Positions 36,285 through 43,654 of a stretch of 43,654 nt of DNA are shown piece by piece. The notes beneath the pieces were generated by a model, which was not told the DNA's origin, made no database searches, and saw nothing but the letters and a program-made list of their open reading frames with translations. The DNA is taken from contig JAPPMY010000092.1 in assembly GCA_028818855.1 (NCBI GenBank), positions 6,064 to 49,717 of the forward strand, read 5' to 3'. The stretch is from Rhodospirillales bacterium. GTDB taxonomy: Bacteria; Pseudomonadota; Alphaproteobacteria; UBA828. The position numbers were made by a program, and so were the translations under genes. The stretch's first letter is position 1; every line of letters starts with the position of its first letter.

Positions 36285-37154
36285 ATGGACGCCGCCACCC
36301 TGATCCAGACGCTGCTGAACTCCGTGGTGGCGTCGTCGATCTACGCGCTGGTGGCGGTCGGTCTCGCGCTCGCCTTCGGCGTCATGAGGATGGCGAACTT
36401 CGCCCATGGCGAGTTCTTCATGGTCGGCGCCTATTGCGTTTACGTCCTCTACGCGCTCGTCGGCCTGCCGTTTCCCCTGGCGGTCGTTCTCGCAATCCCG
36501 ATTGTCGCGCTGTTCGGACTGGTGACGGAGCGCGTCATCTTTCGACCGACGCGCAAGAACATCCTCGCCGGATTCATGGCGACGGCCGGGCTTGCGTTCA
36601 TCCTGCAGGTGCTGGCGGGACAAATTTGGGGTGTCGGCATCGCCAAGAGCATTCCGACGCCCTACATGGGTGCCGCCGACATCGGCGACGCCAAGCTCGG
36701 CTGGCAACGGCTGATCGTCATCCCCTGCGCGTTCGCGATGCTGCTCGCGCTCCGCTACTTCCTCTACCGCGTCAAGCTGGGGAAGGCGTTGCGGGCCTGC
36801 GCGCAGGACCCGGAGATCGCCGCGCTCCAGGGCATCCGCACCAACCGCATGACGATGTTGGCGATGGCGCTCGCCGGCGCCTCGGCGGGGCTCGCGGGCG
36901 CGCTGATGGCGCCGATCCATGCCGTGACGCCCTACATGGGCCACGGTGTCATCCTGATCGCCTTCGTGGTGGTCATCGTCGGCGGCATGGCCAGCATCGA
37001 GGGCGCGATCCTGGCTGCGGTAATCCTCGGCTTCATCCATACGTTCGTCACCACGCTGACCGACAACCTGATCGCGACGATGGTGGGTGTCGGCTTCATG
37101 GCGATCACGCTGATCGTCCGGCCACAGGGGCTTCTGGGTCGTGAGCGCTCCTGA
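36285..37154 (+). CDS. ABC transporter permease, LivH type
   Basis: 289 residues, about eight membrane segments. Family pattern: SVVASSIYALVAVGLALAFGVMRMANFAHGEFFMVGAY at the N-terminus and GKALRACAQDPEIAALQGIRTNRM, the cytoplasmic EAA-like loop that contacts the ATPases, about residues 165-190. It is one of two different permease subunits of a Liv-type importer. The 3' end overlaps the start of the LivM-type gene by 14 bases. Confidence 0.9.
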   Translation: MDAATLIQTLLNSVVASSIYALVAVGLALAFGVMRMANFAHGEFFMVGAYCVYVLYALVGLPFPLAVVLAIPIVALFGLVTERVIFRPTRKNILAGFMATAGLAFILQVLAGQIWGVGIAKSIPTPYMGAADIGDAKLGWQRLIVIPCAFAMLLALRYFLYRVKLGKALRACAQDPEIAALQGIRTNRMTMLAMALAGASAGLAGALMAPIHAVTPYMGHGVILIAFVVVIVGGMASIEGAILAAVILGFIHTFVTTLTDNLIATMVGVGFMAITLIVRPQGLLGRERS

Positions 37155-38187
37155 CGAAGCGGCACGTGTGGAACAGGCCTCCGCATCGGCGTTGCGGCGC
37201 TTCGCCCCGTTCCTTCTGCTGGCGGCGGTGCTCGCCGTGCTCTGCGTTCTCGGCTTCGAGCTGAAGCCCTACCACCGCGAGCTCGCGATCGTCTTCTTCA
37301 TCAACGTCATCATGGTGACGAGCTATCGCCTCATCACCACGACCGGGGACTGGGGTTTCGCCCACGTCGTGCTGATGGGCGCAGGCGCCTATGGCGCGGC
37401 GCTGATCGCCAAGCACGCCGGACTCCCCTTCGGCGTGGTCGTGCCGATGGCCGGGATCACGGCCGCCATCGTCGGCGCCGCCTTCATCATCCCGCTGCTA
37501 CGGACGGCGGGCTTCGGCTTCTTCATCGCTTCCTTCGCCATGGGTGAGCTGGTTCGGCTCATCTGGGTGAAGGTGCAATTCCCGTTCGGCGGCACGCGCG
37601 GCATCATCAACATTCCGTCGCCGGAGATTGTGGGGCTCAGGCTGTCACCGCCGGTCCCCTACTACTTCACCTGCATCATCGTGATGATCGCCGCCGTGTT
37701 CATCATGTGGCGGCTGGACAAGTCGCGGATCGGCAATGCCTGGAAGTCGATCCAGAGCGACGCACTACTGGCGGAATGCGTCGGCATCGACGTCAACCGC
37801 TACCGCGGGCTCGCCTATGTCACGGGCTCCTTCTTCGCCGGCATCGCGGGCGCCCTGCTGGCCTACCGCATGGGGGCGATCGATCCGCGCAACTTCGACC
37901 TGAACACGATGATCTACCTGATAATCTGGGTGGTCGTCGGCGGCACGGCCACGTTCTGGGGGCCGATCATCGGCCTGGTCGTGGTGACCGTCGCCTTCGA
38001 GTGGAGCCGGCCGCTGCTGGAATGGCGGCCGCTGATGTTCGGCGCCGTGCTGATCTTCTTCCTCATCTTCCTGCCGGGCGGGCTGGAAAGCCTGCCTGCC
38101 AAGATGCGCGGCGCTCTGCGCACGCCGCCGGGCCAGCAGTTCGAACGTCTGCGCACGTGGCTGACGACGTTCGCGTCGCGCACTTAG
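37141..38187 (+). CDS. ABC transporter permease, LivM type
   Basis: 348 residues, GTG start inside the end of the LivH-type gene. The first 22 residues are a cytoplasmic tail, followed by about ten hydrophobic segments. Family pattern: GDWGFAHVVLMGAGAYGAAL, RTAGFGFFIASFAMGELVRLIW, and SRIGNAWKSIQSDALLAECVGIDVNRYRGLAYV (EAA-like loop). The last 35 residues (RGALRTPPGQQFERLRT...) are an extended cytoplasmic tail. It pairs with the LivH-type subunit. Confidence 0.9.
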   Translation: MSAPDEAARVEQASASALRRFAPFLLLAAVLAVLCVLGFELKPYHRELAIVFFINVIMVTSYRLITTTGDWGFAHVVLMGAGAYGAALIAKHAGLPFGVVVPMAGITAAIVGAAFIIPLLRTAGFGFFIASFAMGELVRLIWVKVQFPFGGTRGIINIPSPEIVGLRLSPPVPYYFTCIIVMIAAVFIMWRLDKSRIGNAWKSIQSDALLAECVGIDVNRYRGLAYVTGSFFAGIAGALLAYRMGAIDPRNFDLNTMIYLIIWVVVGGTATFWGPIIGLVVVTVAFEWSRPLLEWRPLMFGAVLIFFLIFLPGGLESLPAKMRGALRTPPGQQFERLRTWLTTFASRT

Positions 38188-38199
38188 GGGCCGGGAGAC

Positions 38200-38974
38200 G
38201 TGTCGCTTCTCGAGGTCAGGCAGCTCAACAAGCGCTTCGGCGGCCTGCTCGCCATCGCCGATTTCGACATGACGGTCGAGGAAGGCGAGATCCGCGGGAT
38301 CATCGGGCCCAACGGGGCGGGCAAGACGACGCTCTTCAACGTCATCTCGGGCACCTACAAGCCGACCTCCGGCGAGGTCTTTCTCGACGGCGAACGGCTC
38401 ACCGGCCTGCGTCCAAGCCGGATCGCCGGCAAGGGCGGGGTGCGCACCTTCCAGCGTTCCGCGATGTTCAGCGACTTCTCCGTTCTCGATAACGTGCTGA
38501 TCGCACGGCACCTGCACGCGCGCGAGAGCATGTTCGGCGCGATCGTCGGCACGGCACGCGGCATGGAAAGGGCCAACGAGAAGCGGGCTCTGGAAATACT
38601 CGAGTATATCGGCCTGAGCGCGTTCAAGGACGAGCTGGCGCCCAACCTCTCGCACGGCCACCAGCGCGCACTCGGCGTCGCCATGGCGCTCGCCACCGAG
38701 CCCCGCATCCTCATGCTGGACGAGCCGGTCGCCGGAATGAACCTGGCCGAGACGGAGCGCATGACCGAACTCATCCGCAACCTGCGCGACGAATGGAACA
38801 TCACGATCCTGCTGGTCGAGCACGACATGAAGACGGTGATGGGCCTCTGCGAGTACATCACGGTCCTGAACTTCGGGAAGAAGCTCACGGAGGGCGTGCC
38901 GGCTGAAATCGTTTCAAATCGGGAAGTGATCGAGGCCTATCTTGGCTCCGAGGACATCCTGGGAGACGACGACT

Positions 38975-38985
<11 letters not shown>
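38200..38985 (+). CDS. ABC transporter ATP-binding protein, LivG type
   Basis: 261 residues with GTG start, 12 bases after the LivM-type gene. Walker A GPNGAGKTT, Walker B RILMLDEP, Q-loop TFQRSAMF and the LivG-type VAGMNLAETERM are present. The signature motif reads LSHGHQ instead of the common LSYGQQ, with a His where Gln is usual. This could tune ATP hydrolysis or simply be a subgroup trait. It couples ATP hydrolysis to substrate import at the cytoplasmic membrane. Confidence 0.9.
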
Positions 38986-39685
<700 letters not shown>

Positions 39686-39725
39686 ATAGAGCGGTCACAC
39701 GGCAGGCAGCCTTGGAGAGAAAGCC

Positions 39726-40511
39726 ATGAGGGTAGGTCTGGAGGGCAAGAGGACGCTCGTCACCGGGGCGGCAAGCGGCATCGGGCGCGCCATCGCCGAA
39801 GCATACGCAGCAGAGGGCGCGACGGTCGCGGTTCACGCGCGGAGCGAAGAGCGTGCGGCGGAAACGCTGAAGGCCATCGCCGCTGCCGGCGGCAAGGCTT
39901 TCGCCGCGCCGGCCGATCTGACCCAGCCTGCAGCCATCGAGGGGATGTGCAAGGCCGCCATCGAGAGGCTCGGCGGCGTCGACGTGGTCGTGAACAACGC
40001 CGGAGTCGCCGACTACGCGAAGGTCGTCGAAATGGACGAGGCGATGTGGGACTGGATCATGGCGGTCAACCTGAAGGCTCCCTACCTCGTCTCCAAGCAC
40101 ACGCTGCCGGCGATGATCGAGCAGGGTACCGGAGGCGTGCAGCTCTTCAACGCGTCAACCAATGCCAAGACCGCCGACGCGGAGTGGACCGCCTACAACA
40201 CCACCAAGCACGGCCTGGTCGGTTTCGTGCGCTGCCTCGCCGCCGAGGTGGGCGAGCACAACATCCGGGTCAACGCCATCTGCCCCGGGTGGATCGAGAC
40301 CAAGATGGCGGTGGAGCTACACGAGAACATGGCGCGCGATCTCGGCGAGCCCTACGAGAAGGTCTACGACGAGAGCATGCGCACCAACATGATGAACGCC
40401 CTGATTCCGCCCACAGCGATCGCCGAGATGGCGGTCTACCTCGCCGGCGAGCCGGGCCGCTTCGTGACCGGACAGGCGATCAACGTCTGCGCCGGCCTGA
40501 GCATCCACTAA
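39726..40511 (+). CDS. Short-chain dehydrogenase/reductase (SDR)
   Basis: 261 residues. TGAASGIG cofactor loop (about 14-21), NNAG (about 90), active-site Ser in FNASTN, and YNTTK (Y and K catalytic). Arg residues after beta-2 (HARSEER) suggest NADP(H). The PGWIETKM and GQAINVCAG segments are typical. It starts 40 bases after the LivF-type gene, so it is probably part of the transporter operon and may act on the imported compound. Only 15 bases separate its stop from the stop of the convergent hydrolase gene. Confidence 0.9.
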   Translation: MRVGLEGKRTLVTGAASGIGRAIAEAYAAEGATVAVHARSEERAAETLKAIAAAGGKAFAAPADLTQPAAIEGMCKAAIERLGGVDVVVNNAGVADYAKVVEMDEAMWDWIMAVNLKAPYLVSKHTLPAMIEQGTGGVQLFNASTNAKTADAEWTAYNTTKHGLVGFVRCLAAEVGEHNIRVNAICPGWIETKMAVELHENMARDLGEPYEKVYDESMRTNMMNALIPPTAIAEMAVYLAGEPGRFVTGQAINVCAGLSIH

Positions 40512-40526
40512 GGAGCGGTCGGAGGC

Positions 40527-41414
40527 TCAGCCGGACTGGCGATCGAGGAACTCCCGCAACGCCGCAAAATACGCGTTGGGCTCTTCGAAGAACGGCGTGT
40601 GCGAGCTGTTGGGGAAGACGATGCTCTCCGCATTCGGCAGCACGTCCTGCATGAGCATGGCGCCTTCCGGCGTGAGTTCGTCGTGAAGGCCGCTCACGAT
40701 CAGGCAGGGCACGGTGATGCGTGACATTTCCGCGAGCCGGTCCCAGTCCTTGAGCGTGCCGACGCAGCAGAACTCGTTGGGGCCCCACATGGTGCCGTAG
40801 ACGTCCATGTTGATGCCGTCGAGCGAGCGTTGCAGCGGTGCGGGCCACGCGTCCAACCGGCACAGGTGCCTGTGGTAGAGGATCGTGATGGCGGCCTCGT
40901 AGGTCGGGTGGTCGGTGGTCCCCCGCGCCTCGTGGCGCTGCATCATCGCCACCGTCTCGGGCCCCAGCGCGGCGCGCAGGCGCTTCATTTCGGCGACCGT
41001 GTGCGGCACGCAGCCGGAACCGTTGGCGATCACGTATGACGCGACGTTCTCCTGATACTTCAAGCAGTAATCGGTTCCGAGCCAGGTTCCCCAGGACTGC
41101 CCGAGCAGGTGGACCCGGCCGAGCCCGAGCGCGGACCTCACCGCTTCGACCTCGTCCACGTAGCGGGGCACGTTGTAGAGCGAGGTGTCGTCCGGCTTGT
41201 CCGATTGCCCGCAGCCAAGCTGGTCGTAGGCCACCACACGCCAGCCGTGATCGGCCATCACCGAATGGCTGTCGCGCACGTAGTCGCAGGGCAGCCCGGG
41301 GCCGCCGTGAAGAACGAGCAGCACCCGCTCGCCGGTGCCGAAGCTGTAGACGGCGACCTCGCCGCCTTCCACGGCGACGCGGCACGTCTCGTCGGGCTGT
41401 CTCGTCTCGCTCAT
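40527..41414 (-). CDS. Alpha/beta hydrolase, proline-iminopeptidase-like
   Basis: 295 residues from MSETRQPDE. Oxyanion-hole HGGPG, nucleophile elbow GQSWG, acid Asp in SGLHDELTP, and His in SSHTPFFEEP form the catalytic triad. HGGPG and the Asp-Gln-Leu-Gly-CGQSDKP pattern place it with proline iminopeptidases and related amide/ester hydrolases. Upstream in-frame residues (25 more) overlap the kinase gene and were not used; a GGGGG-A site lies before the ATG at 41414. It is the last gene of the minus operon with the kinase and DMGDH-like genes (12-base gap). Confidence 0.88.
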   Translation of the reverse strand: MSETRQPDETCRVAVEGGEVAVYSFGTGERVLLVLHGGPGLPCDYVRDSHSVMADHGWRVVAYDQLGCGQSDKPDDTSLYNVPRYVDEVEAVRSALGLGRVHLLGQSWGTWLGTDYCLKYQENVASYVIANGSGCVPHTVAEMKRLRAALGPETVAMMQRHEARGTTDHPTYEAAITILYHRHLCRLDAWPAPLQRSLDGINMDVYGTMWGPNEFCCVGTLKDWDRLAEMSRITVPCLIVSGLHDELTPEGAMLMQDVLPNAESIVFPNSSHTPFFEEPNAYFAALREFLDRQSG

Positions 41415-41427
41415 CGCTGTTCCCCCG

Positions 41428-42405
41428 CTAACCTGCGGCGCCGAAAGTTTCCAGGAACTCCCTGTACATCCGCTCGCAGCGGTCCGCATTCATGGTGGAG
41501 TAAATCCGAAAGTCGAAGTCGATGGGCTTGTCCATCACCTCGGAGACGATGCTCCAGGTGGTCTCGCGGATGGCGGCAACGACTGTCGCGGCGGCGAAGC
41601 GGTAGCGCAGCTCGTCAGTGGCCGGCGCCTCGAAGTAGGCTTCAAGGTAAGGGTCGATCTCGTCCGGCCTGATCTCGATGTTCATGGCCAGCACGCCGAG
41701 ATCGAACAGGTCCACCGTGAACCCGCCGAATTCCCAGTCGACGAACCAGACCCGCTCGCCGTCGTCCATGATGTTCTGCGGGTTGAGGTCGTTGTGGCCG
41801 AAGACGATGGTCGCCGGTCCCATCGCGTGCTCCAGCGCCTCGTTCGCGGCGGCGAGACCCGGCAGCATGTCGCGCCATCGCGCGTAGAGCCGGTCCGAAC
41901 GCTCCTGCAGCAGCCGGAGGTACGCCCGGTGATGCTGGAACGGCCAGAACATGAAGCCCGTCGAGTCGAGGTGCTTGTGGGCTTCGCGATGAAGCTGGCG
42001 AAAGAGGCGGGCCACCGCGGCGAGACACGCAGGCTCGTGCACATCGGCCGGCAGGAGCGAGCGGCCTTCGATGAAGCGGATCACCATCAGGCCGGGCTCG
42101 GCATAGACGACTCCCGGCGCAACGCCCGCCGCATGGGCGGCGCGAAACGCCCGGAGCTCGTGGTCGCGGGAGACTCCGAAGAAGGGTTCGTCCTCGCCGA
42201 CGCGGATCACGTAGCGCTGGCCGGCATCGTCGGCGGTGAGGTTGATATTGCTCAGGCCCCCGCTCAACAAGACGGGCTCGACCGGACCGCTCCAGATCGG
42301 CAGGGCGCGGGCGCGTTCAATCGCAGCACCACTGCGCGCCTCCATGCCGCGGGCGCCGCCGATCAGGTCGTAGACCTCTTCGTTGGAGGTGGGGGTCTTC
42401 GTCAT
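41428..42405 (-). CDS. Choline/ethanolamine kinase-like phosphotransferase (APH fold)
   Basis: 325 residues. Kinase-like fold: nucleotide-binding start VLLSGGLSNINLTAD with YVIRVG (Lys-like Arg), catalytic FGHNDLNPQNIM (HxDxxxxN) and metal-binding FVDWEFGG (DxD-like). This arrangement matches choline/ethanolamine kinases and related aminoglycoside-type phosphotransferases. Phosphorylation of choline or a related amino alcohol is the best guess. Its ATG overlaps the stop of the DMGDH-like gene (ATGA), which suggests one transcript and coordinated use. Confidence 0.85.
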   Translation of the reverse strand: MTKTPTSNEEVYDLIGGARGMEARSGAAIERARALPIWSGPVEPVLLSGGLSNINLTADDAGQRYVIRVGEDEPFFGVSRDHELRAFRAAHAAGVAPGVVYAEPGLMVIRFIEGRSLLPADVHEPACLAAVARLFRQLHREAHKHLDSTGFMFWPFQHHRAYLRLLQERSDRLYARWRDMLPGLAAANEALEHAMGPATIVFGHNDLNPQNIMDDGERVWFVDWEFGGFTVDLFDLGVLAMNIEIRPDEIDPYLEAYFEAPATDELRYRFAAATVVAAIRETTWSIVSEVMDKPIDFDFRIYSTMNADRCERMYREFLETFGAAG

Positions 42406-43654
42406 GCTTTGACCCGATCATTGCAGGGGTCGTAGAGCGGCCGCAGGTGAAGCTCGGCCGGCACCTCGCGGGTCGCGACTTCCAGCGAGTAGGTGCCGGA
42501 GTTGAGGTAGTCGTCGCCGACACCGTCCGCGTTTCGCACGTACCCCATGCCGATGCTCCGGCCGACGGTGTGGCCGAAGCCGCCCGATGCAAGCCAGCCC
42601 ACCCGCTCGCCATTTCGTATGATCGTCTCGCGGCCCCAGAGCTGCACCTCGGGGTCGTCCGCGATGGTGAAGGTTACGAGGCGGCGGGTGAGCGGCTGCT
42701 CCCGCTGCTTCCGCATGGCGTCCTGGCCGATGAAGGGCGTGGGCTTGTCGAATGCGACCGCGAAGCCGAGGCCCGCCTCCAGCGGGTTGAGGTCGGGGCC
42801 GATGTCGGCGGCCCAGACGCGGTAGCCCTTTTCCAGCCGCAGGCTGTCGATCGCGCGATAGCCCGCATCGCGCAGCCCGTGCTTGGCACCTGCCGCGTTC
42901 AGGGCATCGTAGACCGTGACCATGTAGTCGGTGGCGACGTGAAGCTCCCAGCCAAGCTCGCCCACGAAGGTGATGCGCATGGCGCGCACCGGCGCGCCCG
43001 CCACATAGATCTCCCTCACCGCACCAAAGGGGAAGGCCTCCGGTCCCAAGTCGCCTTCCGTCACAGATGCGAGGATCTCGCGGGCGCGCGGTCCCATCAG
43101 CGCAAGCACGCCGTACGCCGAGGTGACGTCGATCAGCGAGGCGTGGGCATCGGGATCGATGTTCCGGCTGATGTGGTCGAAGTCGTGGGTCGCAAACCCT
43201 GTGCCGGTGACGATGTAGAACGAGTCTTCGGCGATCCGCGCGACGGTCAGGTCGCATTCGATCCCGCCGTTGCGGTTGAGCATCTGCGTGTAGGTGACCC
43301 GCCCCGGCGGCTTGCCGACATCGGCGGCGCAGATGCGTTGCAGGCAGGCCTCCGCATCGCGCCCGACCAGGGCGAACTTGGCGAAGGACGACTGGTCGAA
43401 GAGGGCGGCCGCATCCCGACAGGCCGCATGCTCGACCGCGACATGCGCGTGCCAGTGGGGGCGCGTGAAGCTGTCGATCTCCACCGGCTCCACCCCCTCG
43501 GGCGCGAACCAGTTGGGCCGCTCCCACCCGAACTTGGCGCCGAAGCAGGCGCGCCTTTGCGCCAAGCGGTCATAGATCGCGCTGCGCCGCAGCGGCCGGC
43601 CGGCCTTCATCTCCTCGCGGGGCCAGACGATGGTGTAGTGGTGGCCCTGGCCCT
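42402..43654 (-). CDS. Dimethylglycine/sarcosine dehydrogenase-like FAD protein, C-terminal part (GcvT domain), 5' partial
   Basis: The frame is open to the window edge (GHHYTIVWPREEMKAG... reads through the boundary), so the N-terminal FAD domain is outside. The visible 417 codons comprise the end of the FAD-oxidoreductase central domain (RRSAIYDRLAQRRACFGAKFGWERPNWF, typical of DMGDH, SARDH and PDPR) and a folate-binding GcvT domain (FDQSSFAKFALVGRDAEACLQRICA, then GELGWELHV and DSLRLEKGYRVWAADI). Such enzymes oxidatively demethylate dimethylglycine or sarcosine, passing formaldehyde to tetrahydrofolate and electrons to ETF. The exact substrate is unresolved because the FAD-domain active site is not visible. 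Confidence 0.88.
   Translation of the reverse strand, partial: GQGHHYTIVWPREEMKAGRPLRRSAIYDRLAQRRACFGAKFGWERPNWFAPEGVEPVEIDSFTRPHWHAHVAVEHAACRDAAALFDQSSFAKFALVGRDAEACLQRICAADVGKPPGRVTYTQMLNRNGGIECDLTVARIAEDSFYIVTGTGFATHDFDHISRNIDPDAHASLIDVTSAYGVLALMGPRAREILASVTEGDLGPEAFPFGAVREIYVAGAPVRAMRITFVGELGWELHVATDYMVTVYDALNAAGAKHGLRDAGYRAIDSLRLEKGYRVWAADIGPDLNPLEAGLGFAVAFDKPTPFIGQDAMRKQREQPLTRRLVTFTIADDPEVQLWGRETIIRNGERVGWLASGGFGHTVGRSIGMGYVRNADGVGDDYLNSGTYSLEVATREVPAELHLRPLYDPCNDRVKA

Noticed and set aside
34794..37040. 748-codon open frame on the minus strand opposite the binding-protein and LivH-type genes
   Set aside because: Antisense shadow of two well-supported genes; low-complexity His/Arg/Gly composition.

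Overview
The window is GC-rich DNA from an alphaproteobacterium, most likely of the Rhodospirillales type. The main pointer is the conserved block ntrY-ntrX-trkA-D-amino-acid aminotransferase-HAD phosphatase-hfq-hflX (19610-27953), a typical alphaproteobacterial gene order. It is surrounded by catabolic genes of a metabolically broad heterotroph: luciferase-like monooxygenases, short-chain dehydrogenases, an amidase, a Rieske dioxygenase, amine dehydrogenases and a branched-chain-type ABC transporter. No rRNA, tRNA, CRISPR array or transposase gene was seen.

Layout. (1) 1-2234: 5'-truncated outer-membrane beta-barrel protein next to a suspicious G13C13 tract at the contig edge. It is followed at 2238-2382 by six consecutive perfect inverted repeats. 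(2) 6452 down to 2420, minus strand: hydantoinase B, an LLM-type flavin oxidoreductase and a carboxymuconolactone-decarboxylase-like protein. The last two are separated by a 597-bp element (2992-3588) with imperfect terminal inverted repeats, an exact 8-bp direct repeat at its borders, and one gene for a small exported protein but no transposase. This is the most unusual structure found here. (3) 6599-14976, plus strand: a hypothetical protein, an enolase-superfamily dehydratase, a TauD-like dioxygenase, a DUF4143-type ATPase, a PPOX-type flavoprotein, an SDR, another LLM oxidoreductase and glutaminyl-tRNA synthetase. (4) 18398 down to 15130, minus strand: a four-gene operon of an AtzG-like small protein, an amidase, a VOC protein and an FAD monooxygenase, with a clear promoter. 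The monooxygenase appears to start at an ATC codon. (5) 18762-19572: SnoaL-like and cupin proteins. (6) 19610-27953: the NtrYX/TrkA/Hfq/HflX block, with many ATGA/GTGA-type overlaps. (7) 28241-30392: groES-groEL with a consensus promoter and a CIRCE operator. (8) 34616 down to 30693, minus strand: Rieske dioxygenase alpha and beta subunits and a dimethylamine/trimethylamine-dehydrogenase-like iron-sulfur flavoprotein. (9) 34851-40511, plus strand: a five-gene ABC importer (liv type) and an SDR. (10) 43654 down to 40527, minus strand: the truncated C-terminal half of a dimethylglycine/sarcosine-dehydrogenase-like protein, a choline-kinase-like phosphotransferase and an alpha/beta hydrolase.

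How the parts may work together (inference): blocks 8-10 look like one locus for uptake and oxidative breakdown of an N-methylated or other amine. The ABC importer is transcribed away from the Rieske/amine-dehydrogenase genes and towards the DMGDH-like gene, and two active-site positions of the amine dehydrogenase differ from trimethylamine dehydrogenase. Blocks 2-4 are separate small catabolic modules whose substrates cannot be named from sequence. Blocks 6 and 7 are housekeeping and stress genes.
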